Of a stretch of DNA of 64,000 bases, positions 9,986 to 21,512 are shown piece after piece. The notes under the pieces are model-generated. The model had not been told where the DNA came from. It did not search any database and saw only the letters and a list, made by a program, of their open reading frames with translations. The position numbers and the translations under genes were made by a program. Within the stretch, counting starts at the first letter, position 1; the number at the start of each line of letters is the position of its first letter. Source of the stretch: Anisodus tanguticus (taxonomy: Eukaryota; Streptophyta; Magnoliopsida; Solanales; Solanaceae); NCBI GenBank assembly GCA_034509755.1, contig CM067550.1, positions 15,183,001-15,247,000 on the forward strand, read 5' to 3'.

Positions 9986-11835
9986 TCAAAGTGCTCGCGA
10001 TTTTATAATATCAAAGCTCATTTCGCTAGGATCCGTTGCTTGCAATTCAACTTGAATTCCGTCTAGTTCTCTCTTGAATCTGTCCTTTGAGCTCGCGTAC
10101 ACCATCTTCATTCTCACCTTTGATGTGTCGGGAGACCTAAAATTGACGTTGGTTTATCAGAAAGAGTAACATTGGTAATCACTTAAAATCAGCCAAAATA
10201 GTTATAAAGGTCATCAAGGTTTTGGACAATCCACCAACTCATGAACTAAGTCACTGTAGAAATTTGAAATTAACTATTGATAGCACACTTCACAATTGTA
10301 TCTAATGTATAGCGTATATGCTTATTCAGAAAGCCCCAAATTCTTTCTAGCCAAATGAAGTTCAATGAGAATGACTATATATTTGCTTCCATGCTTATAT
10401 TATTTATAGCACTTATAGAAATCTGCGGATTTCCCATGAATGTTCCCGTGGTAATCTGGATTTTTCGATGGAAATTCGTGGGAAACATTTTCCTACGAGA
10501 ACATTTCCCACGGGATTCCAACGAAAATTCCACGGGACATCCGCAAATCTCAGATCAGTACATGGGGAAAATACAGTAATATACTATGCTGTAATATGTT
10601 AAATTACACTGATAGTGTAAAAAATCATTAAGCTGTTAGGTTATGTATCTTAAGGAAGATGAGTTGGAGAACAGTAGTACCAGGCAATAAAGAAAATCTT
10701 GCTTTTCTGGCAATTTTCATTAGTAATGAAGTCAAAATCAAAGATAGCATAGCGACACTCATCGTCAGGCAGAGAGTTAGTGAAATCTTCGTAGCTTTCT
10801 TCAGGGCCTCCAAGCTTCTCCAACACAACTTGTTGGGACTCAATTTGAAAATGATGAACCTGTAGTTTCTCTTTGCTTTTAATTCCAAAAACCTCAACTT
10901 ACAGTCATCATGCACAGCCATACCAGATGCAGCATTTGCCTGCATAAATAAAATTGTCAAAACAAAGAAGGGGGAAAACAGATACGATGATCAAAACGAA
11001 TGATAGTCAATGCATTGTGCCATCACAATTAATATGAAATCATAAACCTAATTAAGGTAAATTCTTGAGTTTAATGCACAGTACTGATGATAGTATAGAG
11101 AATTTTTAATGTTAAGTTAATTAACCTACAACAACCGGCAAGGGCGAAGGGAGAGTATTAGTTACGGGTTCGGATGAACAATAACTTTTGTTTAGACCTT
11201 ATATTTGGATTAGGATATGTATAAATATTTTATTGCAAACTCAGTAACTATGATGACTATGTATTCTATGGCAAGTTCAGAACCCATAAACTCTAAAATT
11301 TTGGCTCCGCCTTTGACAACAGATAAATATTTATAGCAAGCCTAAGATGCTAATAAAAAAAAAGAGAGTAATAGTAACATGTTATACCCGGTTAGATTGC
11401 ACCAATAGTGCAGATATTCTTCAGTGAAGAACACCGATGTCATGCATCCAACCCAATCAAATGTATGCAACTGACATTTTCATTTTCAGGGTCACAGAAG
11501 TGAAAATGGAGACATTGTAGCTGATAAAGGATTTGTTTCATTTCCTAAACCCGGCCTTTCTTCCCCTGTTTATAAGTATTCTCTTTTGTGCTCAACAACA
11601 ACAACAACAACAAGCCCAGTGTAATCTCACAAATGAGTCTGAAAAGAGTAGAGTGTATGCAGACTTTACCCTTATCTTAGGAGGGTAAGCATCGAAATGT
11701 GAATATTACTAGGCATTATATATGATGAGAAATTCCTCGTGAACATAATAATATCAAAATATCAGCTGGAAATTAAGGTAACAGTGGAGAAGAATTAAAG
11801 ATACATAGATTGAATGAAAGAAAGAAAAATACCAT
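9986..11835 (-). CDS. Actin-depolymerising factor (ADF/cofilin), 3 exons, 1-nt deletion in exon 2
   Basis: The minus-strand gene has the canonical plant ADF layout: exon 1 contributes only the ATG (11833-11835, followed by GT), exon 2 is 10681-10939, exon 3 is 9986-10136. Exon 2 encodes ANAASGMAVHDDCKLRFLEL and then, after a frame change, EESYEDFTNSLPDDECRYAI and DFDFITNENCQKSKIFFIAW. Exon 3 encodes SPDTSKVRMKMVYASSKDRF and KRELDGIQVELQATDPSEM, the F-actin-binding helix region. ADF severs and depolymerises actin filaments in the cytoplasm. With one T restored in the run at 10843-10845 the product would be 137 aa, the usual family length. As given the frame breaks after RFIIFK. Because the rest is perfectly conserved and the fault is in a short homopolymer, a sequencing error is as likely as a recent null mutation. 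Confidence 0.85.
10410..10559. mobile_element. Short CACTA-like MITE in ADF intron 2
   Basis: The left end, CACTTATAGAAATCTGCGG, resembles a CACTA terminus. The right end carries the inverted counterpart 'ccgcaaatctcagatcagt'. Between them are mirrored 'cgtggaa/ttcccacggg' blocks, making a strong hairpin. No clear TSD was found. It lies between ADF exons 2 and 3. Confidence 0.45.
11120..11320. repeat. Degraded dispersed repeat in ADF intron 1
   Basis: 'acaaccggcaagggcgaagg', 'ttacgggttcggatgaacaa' and a right end 'ggctccgcctttg' match a common Solanaceae non-coding repeat style also seen, in worse condition, at 9411 and 61835. No coding capacity. Confidence 0.4.
11594..11700 (+). repeat. Copy of the CAA-rich dispersed repeat in ADF intron 1
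   Basis: (CAA)n, then 'agcccagtgtaatctcacaa', 'gagtagagtgtatgcagact' and 'ttatcttaggagggtaagc'. Same consensus as 2091, more diverged. Confidence 0.55.
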
Positions 11836-11967
11836 GATGTCTTGCAATAAATTAAATGGTGATAAAGGATCTTTGTAAATATGGATAGAAATTAGAAAAT
11901 GGATAGAATGGAGAAGTATGGGAAGGAGGAGAGATCCTTGAATCCGTAAGAGATGAGAATTTTGCAT

Positions 11968-11977
11968 GTATATAAAA
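11968..11977 (-). promoter_or_regulatory. Candidate TATA box of ADF
   Basis: On the minus strand TTTTTTATATACATGC lies about 135 bp upstream of the ATG at 11835, followed by a C/T-rich leader. Position and context fit a core promoter with a roughly 100-nt 5' UTR. Confidence 0.5.
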
Positions 11978-12144
11978 AACGAGATAATTGCGGAGAATAA
12001 GAGAATTTTGAGGCACAAAAATAAAGGGTTGATAATTTTGTCATGTCCACCACGACTACTCTTTTCTCAATTTCTTCCCCCATGTCATGCCGTCACACTA
12101 CGCACGATTGTGGGACATCCCCACCAGTGTACTACTTAGGTCTT

Positions 12145-12393
12145 AGGTACTTCCTCGGTCTCAATTCATGTGGTATGTTCGGATTACTAAAGTCAATGAA
12201 TTATGGTATTATTTTTTAATCATAAAGTTTTTCATATATTTTTAAATATTTTAAAGACTAATATGTAGTTTTTATATTTATAATTTTTTTTACAAAAAAA
12301 CTTAAAAATTTATGTTTGAATTTACGATCAAAATTAAAAAAAATTGACTCTCGAAATCTGCATGGTATCACAGAAATTGAGATGGAAGGAGTA
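12145..12393. mobile_element. Stowaway-like MITE
   Basis: The left end 'tacttcctcggtctcaattc' pairs with the right end 'gaaattgagatggaaggagt' as terminal inverted repeats of the CTCCCTCCGT type with a TA target. The roughly 250-bp AT-rich interior has no ORF. Related elements are at 20341 and 48241. Confidence 0.6.
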
Positions 12394-12769
12394 AAAATTT
12401 ACCCTATATAATGTTTACATTGAGTAAATATATTTTATCATGATTAGATATCAGTAAATAGGATGAAAATGTATGCAAAAGACATGTTATGCCTTGATCC
12501 TTGATTTTTAAAAAAAAAAAGAATAACGGGCTTGATTCTTTTGTTCTTTTCTAAACTCATGATTAATCTTAGGCTATTAAAATTTCACTTGGTAACACTA
12601 TTTTCATATAATAGTATGGAAGATGTCCCATGTGTTTTGGCCTAGTCTTGCTCTAGATTGACTGTCACTGATTTTATTATAATTCTTTAATATTATTGAT
12701 ATTTTTCTTTCCTAATTTATGATATCGACTCACATATATACCAAATCAATTTTCACTCCAAAATATAGG

Positions 12770-13022
12770 GGGTTTTCCATCGACATTCAGTGATAATTTG
12801 TGCTACAAAACATAATTTTTCCACCTCATTTTCATCGAATCAGCTCACTGGGAAAATGCATGGTGGAGAACAAGTTTCCATTGAAACGCTGGAAACTTCT
12901 TAATTTTGCCGTGTGAAAGCACTACTATTTGGGTTTTTTTCCGCCCGACATTCAGTGAGAAATATAGCCACTGAACATTTTTTTAGTGTGAAAATAGAGA
13001 TTTTTCAGTAGTGTTTATTTGG
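12770..13022. mobile_element. CACTA-like transposon end
   Basis: The right end on the minus strand reads CACTACTGAAAAATCTC, a CACTA-superfamily terminus. Sub-terminal motifs 'cgacattcagtga' occur twice (about 12781 and 12947), with 'atcgaatcagctcactggg' between. No matching left terminus or transposase is visible, so this is an end fragment. Confidence 0.45.
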
Positions 13023-13883
13023 GGAGTGAAAAAGGTAAAGAAATTGTAATATCAAATATATTATCTAATAACAACTTTGAAAAATTAAAGAAAACTTCGA
13101 GCAACAAAATCAATAAAAATATATCTAGCCTACAGAACTTATACTCCTAAGATATACTGATCAACTCATATTTCGATATCTGAAGTCATTGGGTTCCTTC
13201 ATACAAAAAAGCATTGTGTAAAGACCTAAATCTGGATCTAGGTTGCGACAAGCTAAGCTACAATACGCGCATAATGTAGAATAAGAGAAAAAAGAAATAC
13301 TATTAAAGCAGTCACAATATAATAGAGATAATTGCGAGAACATAATACAAAGCAATTGAAACATAGTCACAACTTAAAGAACCACAAACAACCACTTCTT
13401 CTTCTTCATCCTCCTACCTGCACTTCACACAGACAAGAAACAAAGGGAGAACAAAAAAGAAATGCAAAGAGTGTTGATATTTGGCTAAAAAGTTTATATT
13501 TCAGGTACATTATCGCTTCGCCTCATATCTTGATTATAGTTGTGTAGTTTATGTATTATGGTGTTATTTTGAGTTTATTACGTTTTTTTGTGGGTAGGAA
13601 GTGCTTTGGATAAAAACATCTATAAAGTAATGAATTTATATGAAATCGAAGCAAGAATTGAAGTGAATGGAAGAAGGCCAATCTGCTCGCCTTGCGAGCC
13701 AGGCAAGCGTGTCAGTGATGTTGGCAACTGTTGAAGATGAAGAGTAGTTAGTAGTTACTAATCTGTTAGTTTAAACTGTTAAGTAGATTGTTAAGAGCAG
13801 TTAGTTAATAAGGGCAGTATTGTAATTGTTGGAAATTTACTAATGTAGAATTAACTTTATCCCATTATTTATGACTCGAACAA
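13023..13883. other. Intergenic; possible old LTR remnant at its right end
   Basis: AT-rich. 13720-13870 ('gttagtttaaactgttaagt', 'aataagggcagtattgtaat') has an LTR-like look and borders the Copia RNase H fragment, but no ends or TSD could be fixed. No host exon seen. Confidence 0.3.
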
Positions 13884-14743
13884 TTGGGTGACGTCTGGTG
13901 GACACTAATTCCAAACTCAGTGCCTCTTCGGGTTCTCTGTATGCCGATCCAACTCACTATCATTAGCAGGTGCATTACATTATCTCATTTTCATGAGACC
14001 AGATATATACTATGTCGTGCAACAAATATGCTTACATATGCACAGCCCGACGGATGCACATGTGAATGCGCTCAAACATATTTTGCATTATGTTAAGGTA
14101 CTCTTTACTTCGGCCTCCACCTGTACATGTCCACACTCTCTGGTCTCACCTCTTATTCTGACGCTGACTGGGGTGACTGCCCGGACACTCGTCACTCCAC
14201 GTCAGGTTACGGTGTCTTCCTCGGAGATAACTTGTTTTCTTGGTCTTCTAAAATATAACATACTCTTGTCTCGATCCACTACCGAAGTCGATTACAGAGG
14301 ATTCGCGAATGTTGTCTCTGAGTCTTGTTGGATACACAACTTTCTGTTGAAACTTCACTGCCCAATCTGCAAAGCTACATTGATCTAATGTGATAATGCC
14401 AGTGCGATATATCTCTCCGGAAATCCCATTCAACATCAGCGCACTAAACACATTGAAATGGATATTCACTTTGTACGTGAAAAAGTGGCTTGTGGATAAG
14501 TTTGTGTCCTTCATGTTCCTTCCAGGTATCAGATTGCTGATATATTTACTAAATGACTTCCGCGCATACTTTTTGATGATTTATGAGCCAGTCTCAGCGT
14601 ACAAGAATCTCCCGCTTGGAATGCGGGAGTGTGATAGAATATTTCCATAATATTCCCGTATATTTGTATATCTCTTATATTAGGTAAATTTATATTTCTA
14701 TTGTAATTAGGAAGATTAGTTACCTAGTTTGTAGTCATGTAAA
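13884..14743 (+). mobile_element. Old plus-strand Ty1/Copia 3' fragment (RNase H + PPT + start of 3' LTR)
   Basis: Frame-shifted plus-strand sequence reads TRPDIYYVVQQICLHMHSPT, then HVNALKHILHYVK, STTEVDYRGFANVVSESCW and LSGNPIQHQRTKHIEMDIHF, the RNase H/3' end of Copia pol. It is followed by a purine-rich tract ending 'gaatgcgggagtg' and then TGATAGAATATTTCC at 14632, the apparent 3' LTR start. The LTR is interrupted at 14743 by a younger minus-strand Copia and resumes at 20185. The rest of the element is missing. Confidence 0.75.
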
Positions 14744-15224
14744 TGAAAGAAATAATCCCCTTGATTATTTTCATTAATTGAAAGGCTATATATACAAGTT
14801 ACATATTTCTATAATAGGAAAAATCCTTTTCCTATTCTACTTCTAAATTCTTATTCTACCCTAATTCTAACTCTACAATTATGGTAGGTGTATAATACTA
14901 ATTAAGGTATCCTTTTCATTACAATATACTACAAATATATATACCATATATACACTTATTGTTTTGTATCAATCGGCCGAGATTGCTCGGCCCATGTACC
15001 GAGAATGGGCCTTGCTTTGGTGAGCAACGGGCCGAGCCCACCTTCTTTGTATTGATGAGAGTCTGCTTTGGTTGAGCCCATTTCTTTGTATTGCTTAGAG
15101 CCGCCACCGCCGGGCATTGCATTGGCAGTGGCCCATTTCTTTATCGCTTTAGTCCTTCAATATACATGTGATATACACCGATGTATATTCGGTGTATATC
15201 ACATGTATATTGCCTTGTTTAACA
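14744..15224 (-). repeat. 3' LTR of the Copia element
   Basis: 481 bp. The first roughly 170 bp (14744-14910) look identical to the partner at 19691; the remainder differs by indels in a GC-richer segment. Near its minus-strand start is a near-perfect palindrome at about 15156-15212 (caatatacatgtgatatac mirrored). Confidence 0.9.
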
Positions 15225-15305
15225 CACCCCCGCAAATCATAGCGGGCGGTTTTCGAACGCTGAGACTGTCCCTAAAATCTTCAAAGAGAACCGCTGGGAG
15301 ACCCT

Positions 15306-15950
15306 TTATAAAGATGTCTGCAATTTGATAACGAGACGGGACATGACATACGCGAACTTAACCCTTTGCAACCTTTTCACGGACAAAGTGAATGTCCATT
15401 TCGATATGCTTGGTGCGCGGTGTTGTCTTGGGTTACCTGAAAGGTAGATGGCACTAATGTTATCGCAATATACCAAGGTTGCCTTCTGAATGGGACAATG
15501 AAGCTCCAAAAGCAAATTACGTAGCCAACATGACTCGGAGACAACATTCGCTACCCCTCGATATTCGCCTCCGCACCGGAGCGTGACGAGTTGCACGACG
15601 TTTTGCCGACCATGAGACCAAGTTGTTGCCAAGGAACATACAAAGTAGCGAAGTCGACCGTCGGTGTCGGGACAACCACCCCAATCGCATCCGTGTAAGA
15701 GACAAGTGTGGATGTAGATGAAGGATACAAGTGCAACCCATAGTCCAGTGTCCCCCGTATATACCGAATGATGCGTTTGATTGCATTCATGTGCTCAACT
15801 ACGGGATCATGCATAAATAAACACACATTTGAACCGCATATGTAATATCGGTCCGGTAAAAGTAAGATCTTTGGAGGGCCCCCGCAAGCTGCGATAGCGG
15901 GTCGGGTCCTCATATGGTGCACCGCTTTGCGGCACTCAACTTTGGGTTTG
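15306..15950 (-). pseudogene. Copia RNase H domain, frame-shifted
   Basis: Pieces in two frames: AIKRIIRYIRGTLDYGLHLY, then ANVVSESCWLRNLLLELHCP, VYCDNISAIYLSGNPRQH and SKWTFTLSVKRLQ, i.e. the C-terminal pol domain that degrades RNA in RNA:DNA hybrids. Frame switches occur at about 15655 and 15687, where CG stands in place of an expected CAG/CTG. Confidence 0.8.
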
Positions 15951-16760
15951 CATCAACCGGTGTGGAAGTGGACTTACGGGATGACATCCCGCCCTCTCTA
16001 TGATCTCGGAAACATACTTCCGTTGAGACGAGAAACAAGCCGGTGAATGACGTTTGACGGCAATCCCCAAAAAATAACTCAACGGCCCTAAGTCCTTCAT
16101 AGCAAATTCGGGCGAGCATGGCCATGATAGGGCGACGCAAAGCATCGGAGGAGGCGGTCAAGATGATATCATCCACATATAACGAGAATGTAGGCCAATG
16201 ACGAACCACTGCGGTAGATGAACAAAGAATTGTCGGACTGCGTGTGTGTGAACCCAATAGTCGAAACAAAATCAGCAAATCGTGTATACGAGGCACGTGG
16301 AGGCTGCTTAAGCCCATATAAGGACTTTTTCAACAAACAGAGACATGATGAGGGCGGTGGGATCCCGAAACCCAACGGCCGATGCATATAGACTGTTTCC
16401 TTGAGATCTCCATGTAGAAAAGCATTCTTGACATCTAAGCGATGAATTGGCCAAGTCTTTGAAAGGGCCAAGCTAAGTACCGTGCGAATGGTAGCCGGTT
16501 TGACCACCGGACTAAATGTCTCACCACAATCAATACCAACTGCCGAGTCTTACCATCACCAACAAGTCGCGCCTTATGCCGAGCAAAGGACCCATCCGAA
16601 TTCTCCTTGTGAGCAAAAATCCACATAGACACGATAATATTAATACCATATGGACGGGCACCAACTCCCACGTCTTATTATCAATAAGAGCATTATATTC
16701 ATCGGTCATAGCAATTTTCCAATTAGGGTCATTTAATGCGGACACGGGATTGCGGGGCAA
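15950..16760 (-). pseudogene. Copia reverse transcriptase domain, frame-shifted
   Basis: Contains NPNWKIAMTDEYNAL-like DPNWKIAMTDEYNALIDNKT, IHRLDVKNAFLHGDLKETVY, LLKKSLYGLKQPPRAS and the catalytic YVDD motif within SLYVDDIILTASSDALRR. The four-part order fits the Copia RT. Frame shifts separate these blocks. One lies immediately before YVDD (16183-16186, CGAG where CAG would keep frame), another at about 15990. Confidence 0.85.
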
Positions 16761-16856
16761 GGGGGATTTAGAGACATCGAATGTAAATTAAAATGTCTTT
16801 TAGGCGTAAAAATACCCGCGCGACTACGAGTGACCGGTCTATGACTCGAGGAAGAA

Positions 16857-18031
16857 TTAATGGAATTTTGGGAATTTTCTGGGGCTCGGGACGGACTGGC
16901 CAGCAAGCAGTGGGCCTGCTGGCCCAAATCGGAAATGGCTGGACTCGGCTTCTAGACCAGTTCCAGAATCGGGCCGGGACCGCCCCGATTCTTTGGAACT
17001 GTTCCGATGGTGGAAGAGCTGGGTGTGGCGATGCTTGTTGGGCCGGCGGGCGGTGGGCCCATTTGGAGGATTTTGGGTACGGGAGATGTCCGAAAAATTC
17101 CGAATAATATACGGGGATATTTGGTCATCCAAAAAATTATACGACTTAGGTTCGGGAGTATGAACTTTCGTAAATGGGAATTGAGTTTCATAAAAAATGA
17201 CATGGCGATTGATTATGATTTTCTTGGAGGATAAATCAAAACACTTATAACCACGATGATTCGACGGATAACCCAAAAACACACACGGGGTAGACCGAGC
17301 ACGAAGTTTGTTAATTGTGGTGGATGGAAATAACGGATAACACAAGCACCCAAAAATCCGAAGGTGAGAATAAGAAGGGTTCTTATTATATAGGATTTTG
17401 AGGGGGAAGAATATGTCAGACCTTTAGACGGAATTATGTTAAGAAGGTAAGTGGCCATTTGTAGAGCATGATGCCAAAAATACGGAGGTATGGAGGCATG
17501 GATTAGGAGAGTTCGGACAATGTTATTTATGGAACGAATTTTGCGTTCGGCTTTCCCATTTTGTGAAGATGTATGAGGACATGAAAACCGAAAATTTATC
17601 CCATGAGTAGCACAAAATTCTCGAAACTCCCTATTGTCATACTCTTTCCCATTATCACATTGAATATTTTTTATTTCTCTTTCGAATTGAGTACGAATGA
17701 ACGCTCTAAATTTTATGAAGACGGAAAACACTTGTGATTTATTCGCAATTGGAAACGTCCACAAAAATCTAGAATAATCATCTAAAAAGAGAACATAATA
17801 TCGATGACCCATTGAACTAAGAACAGGAGATGTCCATAAGTCGCTATGAATAATGTCAAATGGCATAGAAGTATGAGAATTGGAGTCTACAAATGGCAAC
17901 TTAACAATTTTTCCTAATGAACAAGATCGACAAATTGGAGTACGACTCGTACCCTTACAAGAAATAAAGCTATTTTTATCTAAAAGCGATAAAATAGAAG
18001 ATCCTGGATGACCCGGACGAGCATGCCACAT
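16857..18031 (-). pseudogene. Copia GAG-pre-integrase and integrase core
   Basis: The longest clean stretch of this pol (272 aa in one frame, 17213-18031). WHARPGHPGSSILSLL is the GAG-pre-integrase motif. The integrase catalytic acidic residues are visible in IHSDLW, IQCDNGKEYDN and NGKAERKIRS (DDE). The C-terminal part continues in a shifted frame to about 16880. Integrase inserts the cDNA into the genome. The frame breaks make this copy non-functional as given. Confidence 0.88.
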
Positions 18032-18639
18032 GAAAGGAGAGATGGCGCAAAAGCCGATGGCAATTGGACTCGATGGACGAAAACGGGCATGATAGGATAT
18101 AGATCCCCCCTACTATCACACCTCATGAGACGACTCCCCGTCTTGAAATCCTTCACAGAGAAACCGAAAGGATCAAATTCAACGAAACAGAATTGTCATT
18201 TGTGAACTTTCGGACGGACACTAAATTTTTAATCAATTTAGGAGCATGTAAAGTATTTTTCAAGAGGAGTGGTGGATTGGGGGGAGACAACGTTTTCGAC
18301 CATACCCTAGAATTGGAATAGAAGCGCCATTACCAATAATTATCCCCAGGGGTGCTCAAATTGGAATAAGATGAGAGAGTACCGAGTCGGAAGTCATGTG
18401 AGTAGTGGCCCGGTGTCCATGTACCAATTTGGTCCGGTTGAGTCAATCCCAACGTGTGCATCGCGGCCTCGATATCGGTCCGAGTGGGGCTCTGCCGCAT
18501 GATGGGCTTGCGGAGGACGGGGCCCAAGGACTCGGCCATGCTTTGGGAACCGGGGCATTACCGCATTGTGGGGGCCATTCCGGGCCACCGGCCGTGGGCC
18601 GCCAATGCCGGGTATTGGGCCGTCGGACCGGCCGGCCCA

Positions 18640-19525
18640 CCGGCCGCGGCTAAACCGCTTTGGAGGGTGCGGGTGCCACCGCCACCGGCCCCACCGCCGG
18701 GCCCACGGTGGTGGTGGCCCACCGTACCCCGAATGGGACCCTTGCATGCTTGTTGCTCACCGGAACCGCCACCGAACCACCTCGTTTGCCCCCGCGGTTT
18801 TTGTTATTTTTGCGATTATTCTTGCCGCCACCATTATTATGGTTTTGGCCCGAATTATTAACAAAACCCGAAGAACTAGGAGAGGATGCCACCATGACAA
18901 CTGGGCTTGCTCCGGTAGCCACCTTTTTAGCCAAACCGGCTTCTTCCAACGTCAGCATGGAGCGGGCTTGATGAAAGTCGGGAAGAGGGTTGCTTTGGCG
19001 AAGGAGAGTTCCAACACCATTATAGGCCTCCGAAAGCCCGGCAACCAACCGTAGAACTAGACGATTATTTGTCAGTGCGCCAACATTACGGAGTTGATCC
19101 GCCAATTCCTTTAGTTTCTTGCAATATGCGAAACGTTCGGAAATACGTCCATTCGAACGAGAGAGAATTCTGCTCGAGTGTGACGATACGGGAATGTTGG
19201 TTGTCTTGGAATATGTCACGCAATCTATTCCATGCGGCCATAGCCGTGGTATCGGGCTCCATAATCGTCGTAGAAGGTCCACCGAAATAGTGGCGTATAT
19301 CCACCGAAGAACGGTAGCATCAAGCGTAATCCACACCTCGGGATCCTCCGCGGGAAGGGGTCTAGCGGGAGGAATTATGTGATGAAGAACTTGATAAGAG
19401 ATAGCGTGAATTTTAAACAACTCCGCCCACGTTGCATATTGAACGTTTTCCATCTCAAGGACAATAGGGACACTGAGCTTGATATTGGAAACTGTGAGGG
19501 CAGGGTGAAAATTGTTCTTAGACAT
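18640..19525 (-). pseudogene. Copia gag
   Basis: ATG at 19523-19525 starts MSKNNFHPALTVSNIKLSVP, then VQYATWAELFKIHAISYQVL and, after frame changes, EPDTTAMAAWNRLRDIFQDN, KELADQLRNVGALTNNRLVL and LVAGLSEAYNGVGTLLRQSN. This is the UBN2/retrotrans_gag architecture of plant Copia elements. The C-terminal part is GC-rich with Gly/Asn/Lys/Arg-rich linkers; a clean CCHC knuckle is not visible. Confidence 0.85.
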
Positions 19526-19690
19526 ATTTGAAAGAACAAAGAAGGAGGATAAATTTAAGAGAGGTTTTTGAGAGCGGAAGACGAGATATTTGGAGAGAGA
19601 AACCCGAGGGAGGGGGGGGGGGTTCTCGGCCAAAGAGGCAAAAGTTTGAGAGAAGAAAACTTTTGGTTTAGACCTAGTCTCTTGATACAA

Positions 19691-20184
19691 TGAAAGAAAT
19701 AATCCCCTTGATTATTTTCATTAATTGAAAGGCTATATATACAAGTTACATATTTCTATAATAGGAAAAATCCTTTTCCTATTCTACTTCTAAATTCTTA
19801 TTCTACCCTAATTCTAACTCTACAATTATGGTAGGTGTATAATACTAATTAAGGTATCCTTTTCATTACAATATACTACAAATATATATACCATATATAC
19901 ACTTATTGTTTTGTATCAATCGCCGAGATTGCTCACCACACTGTAGAGAATGGGCCTTGCTTTGGTGAGCAACGGGCCGAGCCCTTCGCCGTATTGATGA
20001 GAGCCGCTTTGGCCGAGAATGGGCCGAGCCCATTCTTTGTATTGCTTAGAGCCGCCACCTTTCTTTGGGCCGCATTAATTTGGTGGCCCACAATTTCGCA
20101 TATCATCTTTAGTCCTTCAATATACATGTGATATACACTGATGTATATTCAGTGTATATCACATGTATATTGCCTTGTTTAACA
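19691..20184 (-). repeat. 5' LTR of the Copia element
   Basis: 494 bp, TG...CA ends, partner of 14744-15224. Carries the same terminal palindrome (about 20119-20172). Confidence 0.9.
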
Positions 20185-20280
20185 GTAAATAATTATGTAA
20201 CACTATATATATTGTACACAATAATAAATGAAAGACATGGAACATATTCCTTTACAACCATTTAATAAACTGTTATGGTT
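20185..20280 (+). mobile_element. Remainder of the interrupted old Copia LTR
   Basis: Sequence resuming after the TSD GTAAA, continuing the LTR broken at 14743. Its true right end could not be fixed. Confidence 0.4.
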
Positions 20281-20340
20281 TGGTTAAGTTAATTAGAGCT
20301 AAACTAAAGCTAACTAACGGATGAGTAGCTAATCCCAAGT

Positions 20341-20585
20341 TACTCCGTTTCAATTTATATGACACATTTTTCTTTTTAATTCGTCCCAAAAAGAATGTTC
20401 ATTCTATAATTAAAAACAACTTAACTTTAAAATTTCTCTTTTTATTTTTAATGAAATGATTTATAACTACACAAATGTCTAAGATTTGTTTTAGACCATA
20501 AATTTCATAAATCTTTCTTTTTGTTCTTTAATTTTGTGCCGGATCAAATGATGTCACATGTATTGAAACGAAAGGAAGTAATTGA
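20341..20585. mobile_element. Stowaway-like MITE
   Basis: The left end 'tactccgtttcaatttatat' and the right end 'gtattgaaacgaaaggaagt' are inverted repeats of the CTCCGTTTCAATTTATATGAC type. Interior AT-rich, no ORF. Confidence 0.65.
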
Positions 20586-20617
20586 CATTTCCAAATTAAT
20601 AAATTATGTAAGTGTAA

Positions 20618-20789
20618 TGTTGGGTGTACGAATAAAGTCTCACATTGGTAGCTGAAAAGAAATGAGTTACTTATAAGGTGTTGGATATTCTTAATGGTGT
20701 GAGGTCTTTTGAGAAAAATCGCACAGACTTGATCCAAAACGGATAATATTACACCATATTAAAATATATTTGAACCGTTTAGCCCAACA
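20618..20789. repeat. Short solo-LTR/TRIM-like repeat
   Basis: 172-bp segment with TGTTGGG...CCCAACA ends and an internal 'aaagtctcacattggtagct' motif typical of many small plant LTRs. Flanks do not form a convincing TSD, so the call is tentative. Confidence 0.4.
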
Positions 20790-21366
20790 TAATGTGTCAT
20801 AAAAACAAAGAGTACTAGTTTTGTGGTGTATAAATATGCAAACCAGAGAAGTCATTTTTTTTTTTGCTTAAATAATGGTAACCGAAGGATAGAGAATTGT
20901 TTGTTTGCTTCATGGCTAATATTTAATGATTGATGGACCTTATTGTCAGTTGATTACTCCTTGGCATCTGTATAGTATAGTGACAACGGCAGAGCAACAA
21001 GCAACATGGGATTGTTCTGACAAATCTTTTTCATTTTCCAGTTGTTAAGAGTGAAAACCACGTTTGGGATAATATGTAGGCCATCTTTATCAATCACCTC
21101 TCAAGATGGCTTTAGCTGCACTGTTAAACGCCGTTACATGGCCTCATTCACCCTTCCCACGGGGCCATCTGAAAATTGATAAGTAAGAAAATGACAATTT
21201 GAAAACCATTCTGCACATCTTATTTTTGGGTAAGTATTTGTCCACTATAGATACTTAAAAATTGTACCTAACTATAATTAATTACAAATTAAAGTGAAAA
21301 TAATCCTCTATGTTTAGCTCTCTTTGTGTTAAAAAATATTTTGAATGCAAGAAATTCGCGACATAT
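20790..21366. other. Intergenic, nothing recognised
   Basis: AT-rich stretch left of the nested-transposon block. No exon, repeat end or RNA gene seen. Confidence 0.4.
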
Positions 21367-21512
21367 TTATTTGCTTGGGCAAATGACGTTTTTGGTCCTT
21401 AAGTTATCGTCTTATTCCAATTTTGATTCTTGTGTTATTTTCCTAAGCACATTAGATCTTCAATTAATCTAAATGTATAATTTTGCTCCTTTAAGCTAAC
21501 AGATGTTAAATA

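Larger units (their letters stand above)
14739..20189 (-). mobile_element. Ty1/Copia LTR retrotransposon, minus strand, TSD GTAAA
   Basis: Complete structural element 14744-20184 bounded by 5-bp duplications GTAAA (14739-14743 and 20185-20189). LTRs are 14744-15224 and 19691-20184, with TG...CA ends (TGTTAAACA on the minus strand). Next to the 5' (right) LTR lies a PBS-like TTGTATCAAGAG, close to the initiator-Met PBS. Next to the 3' (left) LTR a G-rich PPT (TGCGGGGGTG) precedes TGTTAAACA. Domain order on the minus strand is gag, integrase, RT, RNase H, as expected for Copia. The reading frame is broken in many places, mostly at CAG/CTG-like sites (see findings). Confidence 0.92.

Noticed and set aside
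18394..19054. Pro/Gly/Arg-rich frames on both strands
   Set aside because: GC-rich antisense and alternative-frame shadows of the Copia gag tail.
20613..20794. 5-bp TSD around the 172-bp TGTTGGG...CCCAACA segment
   Set aside because: Flanks TGTAA and TAATG do not match, so only a tentative solo-LTR-like call is kept.
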